From Streptomyces flavofungini (GTDB taxonomy: Bacteria > Actinomycetota > Actinomycetes > Streptomycetales > Streptomycetaceae), in NCBI RefSeq assembly GCF_030388665.1, contig NZ_CP128846.1:4104501-4168500 (forward strand): a stretch of 64,000 nt of DNA, read 5' to 3'. Positions within the stretch are counted from its first letter, which is position 1, and each line of letters opens with the position of its first letter. This document shows, piece by piece, positions 35,662 to 43,526 of the stretch. Under the pieces are notes generated by a model that was not told the origin of the DNA, searched no databases, and saw only the letters and a list, made by a program, of their open reading frames with translations. Both the position numbers and the translations under genes were made by a program.

Positions 35662-35901
35662 TCAGCCGCCGATCAGGTCGTCGAACTCGCCGTCCTTCAT
35701 GCCGAGCAGCATCGCTTCGATCTCGGCGCGCGTGTAGACGAGCGCGGGGCCCTCGGGGAACCGCGAGTTGCGGACGGCCACGTCGCCGCCCGGCAGCCTC
35801 GCGAACTCCACGCAGGCGCCCTGCGAATTGCTGTGCCTGCTCTTCTGCCAGACCACCCCGTGAAGATCCGTGGCGGCCATGCCGTTGAACACGTCGTGCA
35901 C
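35662..35901 (-). CDS. DUF397 domain protein
   Basis: 79 residues. The conserved DUF397 core is plain: WQKSRHSNSQGACVEFARLPGG, then VAVRNSRFPEGPALVYTRAEIEAMLLGMKDGEFDDL. These small acidic proteins act as partners (in some reports antitoxin-like or anti-regulator) of XRE-DUF5753 proteins. Here the regulator gene lies 0.9 kb away and the ATP-binding gene is convergent. Start ATG at 35901. The promoter on this strand is visible upstream (TATGAT at 35955-35960). Confidence 0.9.
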   Translation of the reverse strand: MHDVFNGMAATDLHGVVWQKSRHSNSQGACVEFARLPGGDVAVRNSRFPEGPALVYTRAEIEAMLLGMKDGEFDDLIGG

Positions 35902-35954
35902 AGGTCGCTCCCCGGTGGTGCCGTGGCTGTCGTTGTAGCCGTCAACTGTCCCGG

Positions 35955-35983
35955 ATCATAGCCGTGTTCATGTGCCGATGCAT
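35955..35983 (-). promoter_or_regulatory. Promoter of the DUF397 gene
   Basis: Read on the minus strand: ATGCAT (35978-35983), 17-bp spacer, TATGAT (35955-35960). TATGAT is one base from the consensus -10, and the -35-like hexamer is the right end of the shared 31-bp element. The predicted transcription start is about 45 bases ahead of the ATG at 35901. Confidence 0.6.
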
Positions 35984-36007
35984 GGGCAGATGCACGTGCA
36001 CGCGCCG
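35977..36007 (-). promoter_or_regulatory. 31-bp shared upstream element, copy 2 (DUF397 gene)
   Basis: On the minus strand this block is identical to 34880-34910 except for one base (A for T at the first base of the -35-like hexamer). It keeps the palindrome GTGCACGTGCAC at 35990-36001. It reads toward the DUF397 gene, so the two convergent genes are each preceded by the same element in the same relative orientation. Confidence 0.75.
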
Positions 36008-36241
36008 TGGTGAGCTGGTTACAGCCCTTCCGCCGCCTCCCCAGTGCCCGCATGACATGCGAACGACGACCCCCGTCCATGATCTTCCGCGTCGAGTTCC
36101 CGCGCCGGGTTGTCCGGATCGAATACCTCGTGCCTCAAGACTCGTGCCGTAGGAACAGACGCAGCGGGAAGCGAAACGGCTGCGTTTTTGGCCGAAGACG
36201 CGGCGGGTACGGGTGCAAACAGGGGCGAAAGGGCGTGCTCT

Positions 36242-36493
36242 TCAGCGGGTGGCGGGCGGCAGCAGCGCCATCTCGCGGGCGTTCTTGATGGCTTTCGCCA
36301 GCTGCCGTTGCTGCCGCACAGTCACCCGGGTGACCCGACGGCTGCGGATCTTGCCCCGGTCGGAGATGAACTTCCGCAGCAGATCGGTGTCCTTGTAGTC
36401 GATGTACGTGATTCCGGCTTGATCCAGTGGGTTGGGACGGGACTTGAGGGGCTTGCCGCGGTCAGAGCGGCGCGAGGACAGTGCGGGGGACAA
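36242..36493 (-). CDS. rpsR: 30S ribosomal protein S18, alternative paralogue
   Basis: 83 residues. The conserved S18 core is complete: [36 protein letters not shown], then [30 protein letters not shown]. No cysteine is present, whereas the zinc-type S18 of actinobacteria carries a CPFC-like pair. I choose a TTG start at 36493 because GGAGG (36501-36505) lies 7 bases upstream and no ATG or GTG is placed well. It begins 2 bases after the stop of the CobW-like gene. It is the last gene of the minus-strand zinc-starvation cluster. Confidence 0.85.
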   Translation of the reverse strand: MSPALSSRRSDRGKPLKSRPNPLDQAGITYIDYKDTDLLRKFISDRGKIRSRRVTRVTVRQQRQLAKAIKNAREMALLPPATR

Positions 36494-36495
36494 CG

Positions 36496-37722
36496 TCAGA
36501 CCTCCAGGAGGGCGTCGAAGGCGGGGGTGAGGGCCTGCCAGGCGGCGCGCCCGGCGGCGTACTCCTCGTCCGTGAGCAGGCAGGACTCCAGGACCGCCGC
36601 GAGTCCCTCGCGGTCCAGGCCGGGCGAGGTGAAGACCAGGTGCTGGCAGCAGTCCCCGTGCTCGGGGTGCCAGTCCAGGGCGGCGGCGGCCCGGCGCACC
36701 GGCGGCACCATCTCCCAGGCGGCGTCGGGCAGCGAGGCCAGCCACGGCCCCGCGTTCTCCACGCACAGCGCGCCGCCCGCCGCGTCCCAGGCGAGCAGCG
36801 TGTCGGGCCGGTCGGCGAGCCAGAAGCGGCCGCGGCTGCGGACGGCGGCGCAGGTCAGGTCCTCCAGGGCGGCGAAGAGCCGCTCCGGGTGGAAGGGCCT
36901 CTCGCGGTGCCACACGAACGTGCTCACGCCGCTCTCGTCGGCCTCGGCGGGCAGCAGCGCGCAGGCGGGGTGCTGGGCCGCGGCCGCCGCCTCCACGTCG
37001 AAGCCGCCGAGCGCGGCGCCCTCCCCCAAGCTCTCGAGGAGCGGGGAGGCACCCCCGTGGTCGCCGTGGCTGATCGGGACCTGGCGGGCGGTCGGATGGA
37101 GCTGGGCGAGCAGCGCGCGGTCCTCCGCGTCCGCGGCATCCGACTCCAGGACCGCGAGCACGGGCGCGTACTCCAGCTGACGCGCCCAGGTGTCGGCGAC
37201 GGTGCGCTGGTCGGAGGCGGCCGCGGCGAGCCCGGCGTCGGCGAGGTCGTCGCCGTTGGCGAGGCAGGGCAGCAGCAGGCTCGGGTCGACGGCGGTGATC
37301 ACGCCGCTCAGGCGCAGCGCGTCGGAGCCGTGCCCGGCGATGGCCTCGGCCATCGCCTTCGGCTCGACGGAGTCCCACAGCTCGACGACGGCGAGCCGGG
37401 TCAGACCGCTCGCCGCGAGCCGCTCCAGCTCGGGCACCAGGTCCTCGCGAAGCGCGCAGCAGGCGCAGTCGTTGACCAGCGGGGCCTCCCCGGTGGACAG
37501 GATTCCGCTCGCGTCGCGCACGGTCCGCGTGACGGTGCCGTACGCGGCGGTGGACAGGTCGTGGTGCAGGGCGACGCTGTCCGGCACGGAGGCGAGCAGC
37601 CGGTCGACGGCGGCGGCGCGGGCCTCGGTGTGCAGGCCCGCGACGACGGCGACGTCCATGCGGCCGGGGGTGCCGTGAGGGCGGCCGGAGCCCTGGGGGC
37701 CGCCGGCCCCGCGGGCGCCCAT
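36496..37722 (-). CDS. CobW/COG0523-like protein lacking the GTPase P-loop
   Basis: 408 residues. It starts at 37722 with TGATG overlap to the L31 gene. An inner ATG at 37659 is possible but has no ribosome site. The CxCC metal motif [11 protein letters not shown] (Cys86, Cys88, Cys89) and the C-terminal CobW_C-like region ([18 protein letters not shown], then [11 protein letters not shown]) are clear. The N-terminal P-loop expected as GFLGAGKTT reads instead [18 protein letters not shown], and the NKxD site reads [12 protein letters not shown]. It therefore resembles a zinc metallochaperone that has lost GTP binding. It lies between genes for zinc-free ribosomal proteins, so a role in zinc shortage is likely. 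Confidence 0.85.
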   Translation of the reverse strand: MGARGAGGPQGSGRPHGTPGRMDVAVVAGLHTEARAAAVDRLLASVPDSVALHHDLSTAAYGTVTRTVRDASGILSTGEAPLVNDCACCALREDLVPELERLAASGLTRLAVVELWDSVEPKAMAEAIAGHGSDALRLSGVITAVDPSLLLPCLANGDDLADAGLAAAASDQRTVADTWARQLEYAPVLAVLESDAADAEDRALLAQLHPTARQVPISHGDHGGASPLLESLGEGAALGGFDVEAAAAAQHPACALLPAEADESGVSTFVWHRERPFHPERLFAALEDLTCAAVRSRGRFWLADRPDTLLAWDAAGGALCVENAGPWLASLPDAAWEMVPPVRRAAAALDWHPEHGDCCQHLVFTSPGLDREGLAAVLESCLLTDEEYAAGRAAWQALTPAFDALLEV

Positions 37723-37970
37723 CAGCGCCCGCCGCCGTAACGGCGCTCGAAGCGCTCCACGCGGCCCGCGGTGTCCAGGACGCGCTGCTGGCCCGTGTAG
37801 AAGGGGTGGCTCGCGGAGGAGACCTCGACGTCGATGACGGGATAGGTGCGGCCGTCCTCCCAGACGACCGTCTTCTCACTGGTCGCCGTGGACCGGGTGA
37901 GGAAGGCGAAGTTCGCGGCCTTGTCGCGGAAGACGACGGGGCCGTACGGCGGGTGGATGCCGTCGCGCAC
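37722..37970 (-). CDS. rpmE2: 50S ribosomal protein L31 type B
   Basis: 82 residues. It starts [28 protein letters not shown] and has [35 protein letters not shown], which is the type B L31. It lacks the four Cys of the zinc-binding type A form. In zinc shortage the type B protein replaces type A on the ribosome and frees zinc. It is coupled to the CobW-like gene by TGATG and follows the L33 gene after 5 bases. Confidence 0.95.
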   Translation of the reverse strand: MRDGIHPPYGPVVFRDKAANFAFLTRSTATSEKTVVWEDGRTYPVIDVEVSSASHPFYTGQQRVLDTAGRVERFERRYGGGR

Positions 37971-37975
37971 GGGGA

Positions 37976-38140
37976 TCAGCGCTCCTCTCGGAAGTCGACG
38001 TGGCGGCCGGCCACCGGGTCGTACTTGCGCAGGGTCAGGCGGTCGGGGTCGTTCCGGCGGTTCTTGCGGGTCACGTACGTGTATCCCGTTCCGGCCGTGG
38101 ACCGGAGCTTGATGACGGGGCGGAGTTCGTTGCGAGCCAT
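37976..38140 (-). CDS. rpmG: 50S ribosomal protein L33, cysteine-free form
   Basis: 54 residues from the ATG at 38140 ([42 protein letters not shown]...), the standard length. The two CxxC pairs of zinc-binding L33 are absent. It is the first gene of the minus-strand operon L33, L31, CobW-like, S18 and starts 14 bases from a candidate Zur site. The upstream in-frame extension to 38278 runs through the operator and is rejected. Confidence 0.95.
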   Translation of the reverse strand: MARNELRPVIKLRSTAGTGYTYVTRKNRRNDPDRLTLRKYDPVAGRHVDFREER

Positions 38141-38153
38141 GAGGGCTAGTATA

Positions 38154-38174
38154 TGAAAATGAATCCCGTTTCCA
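38154..38174. promoter_or_regulatory. Candidate Zur operator between the divergent ribosomal-protein operons
   Basis: The block starts TGAAAATGAAT (38154-38164) and ends CCGTTTCCA, an imperfect inverted repeat within 72 bp of intergenic DNA between the L33 (minus) and L28 (plus) genes. It is AT-rich against a very GC-rich background and resembles the actinobacterial Zur site (TGAAAATGATTTTCA type). Zur control of such cysteine-free paralogues is known in S. coelicolor. Confidence 0.6.
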
Positions 38175-38212
38175 AATGAACGGGAGCGAATCCGACCGAG
38201 AGGTGCGTCACC

Positions 38213-38449
38213 ATGTCCGCCCACTGCCAGCTCACCGGCGCGAAGCCCGGGTTCGGCAACCACATCTCGCACTCGCACCGGCGCACCCCGCGCCGCTTCG
38301 ACGCGAACATCCAGCGCAAGCGCTACTGGCTCCCCAGCGAGGGCCGGTACGTACGCCTGCGACTGAGCGCCAAGGGCATCAAGACCGTCGACACCATCGG
38401 GATCGAGGCCGCCGTGGCCAGGATCCGTGCGCGCGGGGTGAAGGTCTGA
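38213..38449 (+). CDS. rpmB2: 50S ribosomal protein L28, zinc-independent form
   Basis: 78 residues. The start [39 protein letters not shown] matches L28, with a single Cys5 where the zinc form has CxxC and a further Cys pair. The C-terminus [29 protein letters not shown] is standard. Its stop overlaps the S14 start (TGATG). GAGAGGTG lies upstream of the ATG. It opens the plus-strand arm of the cluster. Confidence 0.95.
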   Translation: MSAHCQLTGAKPGFGNHISHSHRRTPRRFDANIQRKRYWLPSEGRYVRLRLSAKGIKTVDTIGIEAAVARIRARGVKV

Positions 38450-38754
38450 TGGCCAAGAAGAGCAAGATCGCGAAGAACGAGCGGCGGCGCGAGATCGTCG
38501 CCCGGTACGCGGCCCGGCGGGCCGAGCTGAAGGAGATCATCCGGCGCCCGGACACCCCGGAGGACGAACGGCTCGCCGCCCGGCGGGAATTGGACCGCCA
38601 GCCCCGGGACGCCAGCGCCACCCGGGTGCGCAACCGCGACAGCGTGGACGGGCGTCCCCGCGGATACGTAGGCATGTTCGGGCTCTCCAGGGTGCGCCTC
38701 CGGGCGCAGGCCCACGCCGGATTCCTGCCCGGCGTCCGCAAATCCTCCTGGTAG
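38449..38754 (+). CDS. rpsN2: 30S ribosomal protein S14, zinc-independent form
   Basis: 101 residues, the length of the long S14 type without the CxxC-x-CxxC zinc knuckle (the short zinc type is about 61). Recognisable segments are [52 protein letters not shown] and [25 protein letters not shown]. It is coupled to L28. With the minus-strand arm it gives five alternative ribosomal proteins that together can lower the zinc demand of ribosomes. Confidence 0.95.
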   Translation: MAKKSKIAKNERRREIVARYAARRAELKEIIRRPDTPEDERLAARRELDRQPRDASATRVRNRDSVDGRPRGYVGMFGLSRVRLRAQAHAGFLPGVRKSSW

Positions 38755-38813
38755 CTTGGCGCGCGATTCGACGGGCCACGGCCCGGAACAGAGCTCCACA
38801 TAGGGGGACTTCA

Positions 38814-39323
38814 GTGCACACGCGTGTCCGCAGCATGACGATCGGCGCCGCGGTGGCCTCGGTGGCCGCCGCGCTCGTCCTGACCGGTTGCAGCAGCGAC
38901 GGCGACGACAAGGCCGACGGCGACAAGGGCAAGGACAAGGGAGCGTCGGACAGCGCCTCCAAGACGCCGGGCGACTCCGGCTCCGACTCCGGTGCCGACG
39001 GCGAGGACGTCTCGGGCGAGGACCTGGAAGGCAGCTGGGTCGCCACGACCGGCGGCAAGCCGGTCGCCCTCGTGATCAGCAAGAGCCGGGCGACGCTGGT
39101 CGGCGAGCACGTGTGCAACGGCTTCGCCGCGGTCGGCGGGGAGCGGACGGTCAAGTTGAAGTGCGCCGACGGCGACATGGACCGCACCAAGGGCACGATC
39201 GACTCCGTCGACGGCAAGACGCTGAAGATCACCTGGGAGGGCTTCGGGAAGGACGAGTTCCTGCGGACGAAGGGCGGGAAGCTGCCGGAGGGGCTGCCCA
39301 CGGCGGACATTCCGCAGTCCTAG
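38814..39323 (+). CDS. Small lipoprotein, unknown function
   Basis: 169 residues from a GTG at 38814, with GGGGGAC upstream. The leader MHTRVRSMTIGAAVASVAAALVLTGC ends in a lipobox (VLTGC, Cys26), followed by a disordered Asp/Lys/Gly/Ser-rich spacer of about 40 residues. The C-terminal 100 residues (LEGSWVATTGGKPVALVISKSRATLVGEHVCNGFAAV) look like a small beta-barrel domain, common in uncharacterized Streptomyces lipoproteins. One Cys pair (in HVCNGF and LKCADGD) could form a disulfide. Its last codons form the first unit of a 22-bp tandem repeat. Confidence 0.8.
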   Translation: MHTRVRSMTIGAAVASVAAALVLTGCSSDGDDKADGDKGKDKGASDSASKTPGDSGSDSGADGEDVSGEDLEGSWVATTGGKPVALVISKSRATLVGEHVCNGFAAVGGERTVKLKCADGDMDRTKGTIDSVDGKTLKITWEGFGKDEFLRTKGGKLPEGLPTADIPQS

Positions 39324-39388
39324 CGCGGATGTTCCGCCGTCCTGGCGCGGACATTCCGCCGTCCTGGCGCGGATGTTCCGCAGCCCTG
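39301..39388. repeat. Four-copy 22-bp tandem repeat over the lipoprotein stop codon
   Basis: Units start at 39301, 39323, 39345 and 39367. The consensus is GCGCGGAYRTTCCGCCGTCCTG. The first unit codes for the final Ala-Asp-Ile-Pro-Gln-Ser-stop of the lipoprotein, so the repeat has grown from coding sequence into the intergenic region. Confidence 0.75.
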
Positions 39389-39448
39389 GCGGAGTGCGGC
39401 GGGCCCGCGGCGGCGGCCGCGGCGCCGCCGCACCACCCGTGCGCCGGC

Positions 39449-41683
39449 TCATCGGGTCGTGGGGTCCTCCGGACCCTGCGGCCCGTCGGTGTTTTCTGTA
39501 CGTGCGTCTGCACGCGCGTCCGTACGTGCGTCTGTACGCGTGTCCGCGCGTGCGTCTGTACGCGGGTCCGCGCGTGCGTGGGCGTCGGTGCCGTCGACCA
39601 GCATCGGTGGGGGTGCGGTGTCCAGGGCGTCGGAGAGGTCGTCGAGGGCGCGCAGGAGGAGGGTGCCGCCGCGGCGGACGACGCGGTCGGGGCCGTCGCC
39701 CGGTTCCCAGGCGTCCAGGACGTCGCGGACCGGGCCCCACGCGGGTACGCGGCGCTCGCGCACGGCCTGGGCGCCCCGCTCGGTGGCGGTGCGCAGGGCG
39801 TCCGCGAGGGCCGCGGCCGCCGGGACCGGGGGCGTGCCGCGGTCCGGCAGGTGGGCCTCCAGGAGCATGGCGACCCGGCCGAGCTGGGACAGGGCTTGCG
39901 CGGCGTCGGCGGCCGCCGCGCGGGAGAGACCGCGGTGGCGCACGGGTTCGTGCTCGGCCCGGGCCAGGGCCTCCTGCCAGGAGATGCGAGCGGCGCGGGC
40001 GGCGAGGAGGGCCGTGCGGACGTCGGGGCAGTTCTTGCCCGCGGGGTCGGCGTAGTGGGCGACGACGGCCGCGGCGTAGCGGCCGGTCGCCGCGAGCCGG
40101 TCGGCGAGGCGGGTGCGCAGGCGCGGGGTCTCCCAGGCCGGGTACAGGGCGTACGCCGCCATGGCGAGGAGGCCGCCGATGAGGGTGAGGACGACGCGTT
40201 CCGGGACCGTCTGGGTCCACTGTTCGCCGCCCATGCCGAGGAGGAGGACGACGTACGCGGCGACGCAGGCCTGGGCGGCGAACTGGCCCGTGCGCATCAG
40301 GAGGTACATCAGGCCGGCGCTCGCCGCGGCGAGGGCGCCCGAGAGGTAGGTGCCCGGGTGGGCCAGTTGGACCAGGGCGGTGGCCAGGGCCACGCCCACG
40401 AGGGTGCCGCCGAAGCGGGCGACCGCGCGGGCGTAGGTCTGGGAGAAGTCGGGGCGCATGACCATGACGGCGGCCATGGGGGCCCAGTAGCCGTGGCCGA
40501 GGGGGAGGAGGGTGCCGACGGCGTAGCTCGCCACGGTGACCGTCGTGACGCGCAGGGCGTGCCGGGTCACCGGGGAGCGGTGGTCGAGGTCCGCGCGCAT
40601 GGCCTTCGCGGCGGCGGGGACCAGGGCCGTCAGACCCGGGCGGACGAGGTTGCCGTCGGCCCGGGGGCGCGCCTGGCCCGGCGCGGGGGTGGGCGTGGAG
40701 GTGCCCGCCGCCACCTCCACGACGTCGCGCAGGAGGGTGCCGAGGCGCGTGGCCGCCCGGTGGGGCGGGCCCTTGAGGAGGGCGCCGGTGTCGGGGGTGC
40801 GGAAGGTGGAGATCGCCGCGGGCGGCAGGTCCACCGGGGTGCCGTGGCGGATGGCGCGGGCCGCCGCGTCGAGGATGGCGCCCGCGGCGGCGAGGAGTTC
40901 GCGGACCCGGTCGCGTTCAGGGCCCTTGGCCGGGGCGCCGATGGCCGGGTCGGCGAGGGACGCGAGGACGGGGCGGATGCGTTCGGCGAGGCCGCGGGCG
41001 CCGTGGAGTTCGGCGGGGCGGGTGCGGGCCTGGCCCGGGGTGATGTGGGCGGCCGCGCGGGCCGTCATCAGCGGGGCCGGGTCGAAGGGCGCCACCGGGT
41101 CGTGGCGCAGTCGGCGCGCGTAGTCCGCCTCGGCGGCCAGGGCGTCGGCGAGGGCGTCGCGGTGGGCGCCCCAGCGGCGTACCGGGAAGACGATCACCAG
41201 GGCCGCCTGGACGGCGCCGCCCACGACCATCATCGCGGCGTGCCCGGCCGCGGCGGCGACGGAGGTGGGCAGGGTGATCGTGACCAGCATGATCGCCACG
41301 TTCGAGGTGGCGATCAGGCCGATCGTCGGGCCCGCCGCCCAGCTCAGGCCCGCCAGGAAGGTCCACAGGGCGAGGAGGGCCAGAAAGAGGAGGAGGTGGC
41401 TGCCGGTGAGGTAGCCGAGGAAGGTGGAGATCGCGAGGCTGGTGCCGGAGGCGATGGCGAGTTCGGGGCGGGGGCGCCAGCTGCGCTGGAAGGTGGCGAT
41501 GGCGGCCTGGAACGCGCCGAAGGCCGAGCTGGCGGCGACGGCGGGGCCGAAGAGCGCGAGGCTCGCGCCGATCACGAGCGCGAGCCCGGCGGCTCCGCGC
41601 AGGGCGACGAGGGGTTCGAGGCGGGTGCGCTCCACGGCCAGCCCCGACCGCGTCGTCTGCCGCAGCGCCCGCCACCAGGTCAC
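39449..41683 (-). CDS. FUSC family (aromatic acid exporter-like) membrane protein
   Basis: 744 residues with two blocks of about six membrane helices (about 25-170 and 365-510), each followed by a soluble helical region. This is the duplicated layout of FUSC/YccS/AaeB-type proteins. The second block begins RHALRVTTVTVASYAVGTLLPLGHGYWAPMAAVMVMRPDF, whose YWAPMAAVMVMRP is the family hallmark. These transporters export hydroxybenzoates or fusaric acid in other bacteria. The substrate is unknown here. The C-terminal 40 residues are repeats of Arg-Thr-Asp-Ala-Arg-Ala-Asp encoded by a short tandem repeat at about 39500-39590. Start ATG at 41683. Confidence 0.85.
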   Translation of the reverse strand: MTWWRALRQTTRSGLAVERTRLEPLVALRGAAGLALVIGASLALFGPAVAASSAFGAFQAAIATFQRSWRPRPELAIASGTSLAISTFLGYLTGSHLLLFLALLALWTFLAGLSWAAGPTIGLIATSNVAIMLVTITLPTSVAAAAGHAAMMVVGGAVQAALVIVFPVRRWGAHRDALADALAAEADYARRLRHDPVAPFDPAPLMTARAAAHITPGQARTRPAELHGARGLAERIRPVLASLADPAIGAPAKGPERDRVRELLAAAGAILDAAARAIRHGTPVDLPPAAISTFRTPDTGALLKGPPHRAATRLGTLLRDVVEVAAGTSTPTPAPGQARPRADGNLVRPGLTALVPAAAKAMRADLDHRSPVTRHALRVTTVTVASYAVGTLLPLGHGYWAPMAAVMVMRPDFSQTYARAVARFGGTLVGVALATALVQLAHPGTYLSGALAAASAGLMYLLMRTGQFAAQACVAAYVVLLLGMGGEQWTQTVPERVVLTLIGGLLAMAAYALYPAWETPRLRTRLADRLAATGRYAAAVVAHYADPAGKNCPDVRTALLAARAARISWQEALARAEHEPVRHRGLSRAAAADAAQALSQLGRVAMLLEAHLPDRGTPPVPAAAALADALRTATERGAQAVRERRVPAWGPVRDVLDAWEPGDGPDRVVRRGGTLLLRALDDLSDALDTAPPPMLVDGTDAHARADPRTDARADTRTDARTDARADARTENTDGPQGPEDPTTR

Positions 41684-41775
41684 AGTGCGATCGTACGGGG
41701 GTTTGGGATGAAGCAGGCGGTTTGTGGGTGTCCGTCCACAAGTGCGGGCGGACGGTCAGGCGGGGCCGGGCAGGG

Positions 41776-42162
41776 TCAGACGGGCTGGTGGGTGCTCTCG
41801 GCGAGGCGGGCGCGGACCGCGTCCAGGTACTCCTCGATCGCGTCCCGGTTCCGGGTCAGGCACTCCACCCGCCGCGTCATGCTGTCCCGCTCCCGCTCAA
41901 GGGTGGCCAGCATCTCCGGCGTGGCGTCCGGGAAGTGGATGACGCGGGGCTTGTCCAGGCAGGGCAGGATCTGCTTGATGAGCCGCGTGGGCAGCCCCGC
42001 GTCGAGGAGGCCCCGGATCTGCAGGACCCGGTCGACGCACGCCTCGTCGTACACGCGGTAGCCGTTGGCCGCGCGACCGGCGACGATCAGCCCCTGTTCC
42101 TCGTAGTAGCGCAGCAGCCTGCGGGGCGTGCCGGTGCGTTCCGACAGCTCTCCGATGCGCAT
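41776..42162 (-). CDS. MerR-family transcriptional regulator
   Basis: 128 residues from the ATG at 42162 (MRIGELSERTGTPRRLLRYYEEQGLI), with GGGGGAG upstream. The longer frame above it is the shadow of the DUF2786 gene. The MerR helix-turn-helix and wing (RAANGYRVYDEACVDRVLQIRGLLDAGLPTRLIKQILPCL) are clear, and a coiled coil follows (EMLATLERERDSMTRRVECLTRNRDAIEEYLDAV). No metal-binding Cys pattern of the CueR type is present, so the effector is unknown. It starts 30 bases past the DUF2786 stop on the same strand. Confidence 0.88.
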   Translation of the reverse strand: MRIGELSERTGTPRRLLRYYEEQGLIVAGRAANGYRVYDEACVDRVLQIRGLLDAGLPTRLIKQILPCLDKPRVIHFPDATPEMLATLERERDSMTRRVECLTRNRDAIEEYLDAVRARLAESTHQPV

Positions 42163-42191
42163 GCCCACTCCCCCGCTCGCCCCTGAGTCCC

Positions 42192-43442
42192 TCACGCTTC
42201 CCCTCCGGGAAGTCTCACCCGCGCGTGCAGGCTGGCGTGCGTGGCCGCCGCGGCCCCCTCGGCCCAGCCCGCGCCGTCCCGTACGCCGCGCACCCGCGTG
42301 GTGGTCGTCTCCGGGAACATCCGCTCCGTCCGGTCGGCGACCGCGACGTCCCGGGCGGCGAGCACCGGAAGCAGCGCCCCGCCCCCACCGGGCTCCTCGT
42401 GGGTGACGGGCGCGGCGGCGGCTTCGAGGCGGGCGCCGACGCGCTGGGCGTACGCCATCCAGAAGGCCTGCCGGAACGTCTTGGTGCGCTTGCGCCCGCC
42501 CGCGCGCTGCCCGGCCTCCGCCGTCGTCATGGCGGCGAGGCCCTGCACGAGCAGGGAGGTGTACAGCAGCTCCACCACCTCCAGGTCGGCCTCGAAGCCG
42601 ACGACGGTGCTGAAGCCGAGGGACTCGTTCCACACCGCGCGGCAGCGGTTCGCGCCGGCGACGGCGTCGAGGAGGATCGCCTTGGCGGTCTCGTACGGGG
42701 CGTCGACGCCGACGCGGCAGGCCCCGGGCGTGTCCGGGGCGTGCGTACGGGCGGCGAGCAGCGCCTCGTCGACGCTGTGCCGGGCCATCAGCTCCTGCGC
42801 CTTCGCGGTCAGCGCCTCCGCCTCCTGCGGGTAGCCGGTCGCCTCGGCCTTGGCGAGCAGGGCGCGGATGCGGGTGAGGGCGCGCGGCTCGTCGTCGCGG
42901 TGCGGCGGCGGTACGTGCAGCGGGGTGCCGGGCGCCGGACCGACGGGCTCGATCGGGGGCAGCCGCAGGAGGAGGCGGTAGAGGGCGAGTACGGCGGTGG
43001 CGTGCGTGAAGCGGTCGGGCCCCCGCCAGGGTTCGTGGGCGTCGAGCGCGGCGAGCTGCGCGGGCCAGCGGGCGGGCAGCGGGCCGGGGGCGTAGCGGAG
43101 GGTCTCGGTACGGATCAGGGCGGCGGCCAGGCGTACGTGGGGCTCGTCGAGGTCGCGGCGGACCAGGCGCAGGACGTCGGCGGGCTGCCAGCCGCGCTCC
43201 CAGGCGCGCCGCAGCAACTCCTCGCCCCGTGCGGCGAGTTCGGCGTCGGCGGAGGGGTCGGCGGCGAGGAGGGAGGCGCCGGTGTCGAGGCCTTCGTGGG
43301 GGTCGGCGGAGCGGTTGCCGCGGCCGGTGGTGCCGCGACTGGTGTTGCCGCGCCCGGTGCGGTGCGCCCCCTCGGGCCGACCGGCATCCGCGTCCGCCCC
43401 GTACAGCGCCGCCGCGAACGCCCTGTCGATCACCGAATCCAT
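42192..43442 (-). CDS. DUF2786 domain protein
   Basis: 416 residues. The DUF2786 segment is clear in the middle (ALTRIRALLAKAEATGYPQEAEALTAKAQELMARHSVDEALL). It is followed by a conserved C-terminal domain (LLDAVAGANRCRAVWNESLGFSTVVGFEADLEVVELLYTSLLVQGLAAM, then RTKTFRQAFWMAYAQRVGARLEAAA), the usual companion of DUF2786. The N-terminal 60 residues are low-complexity (Arg/Gly/Thr/Asp). Function is unknown. Relatives sit in phages and actinobacteria. The start ATG at 43442 lies in a short divergent promoter region shared with the FtsX-like permease gene. Confidence 0.82.
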   Translation of the reverse strand: MDSVIDRAFAAALYGADADAGRPEGAHRTGRGNTSRGTTGRGNRSADPHEGLDTGASLLAADPSADAELAARGEELLRRAWERGWQPADVLRLVRRDLDEPHVRLAAALIRTETLRYAPGPLPARWPAQLAALDAHEPWRGPDRFTHATAVLALYRLLLRLPPIEPVGPAPGTPLHVPPPHRDDEPRALTRIRALLAKAEATGYPQEAEALTAKAQELMARHSVDEALLAARTHAPDTPGACRVGVDAPYETAKAILLDAVAGANRCRAVWNESLGFSTVVGFEADLEVVELLYTSLLVQGLAAMTTAEAGQRAGGRKRTKTFRQAFWMAYAQRVGARLEAAAAPVTHEEPGGGGALLPVLAARDVAVADRTERMFPETTTTRVRGVRDGAGWAEGAAAATHASLHARVRLPGGEA

Positions 43443-43469
43443 ACCCCTAAGGGTAGGCCTGGCCCTACC
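43442..43469. promoter_or_regulatory. Paired inverted repeats between the DUF2786 and FtsX-like genes
   Basis: TACCC-CTAA-GGGTA (43442-43455) and GGTAGG-cctggc-CCTACC (43452-43469) overlap within the 84-bp divergent gap. Such symmetry suggests a repressor site covering both promoters. No -10 or -35 could be assigned. Confidence 0.4.
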
Positions 43470-43526
43470 TTCGACCGGCCCGCCAGTGGTCGTGAGCGCG
43501 AGGCTCCCGCGCGGTTGGCTCGGGGC

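Larger units (their letters stand above)
35902..36241. other. Intergenic region, 340 bp
   Basis: It holds the DUF397 promoter and copy 2 of the shared element (35955-36007). From 36008 to 36241 the base composition is less GC-rich than the neighbours, and I see no gene, repeat or hairpin that I trust. Confidence 0.5.

Noticed and set aside
34847..35737. Plus-strand frame covering the shared element and the ATP-binding gene in another frame
   Set aside because: It reads as Arg/Ala/Pro shadow sequence, and the ATP-binding protein in the other frame has intact GHKL motifs.
38888..42061. Plus-strand frame of over 1000 codons across the FUSC gene
   Set aside because: It crosses the lipoprotein gene, the repeat and the FUSC gene in the wrong frame or on the wrong strand. 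No motif is seen.
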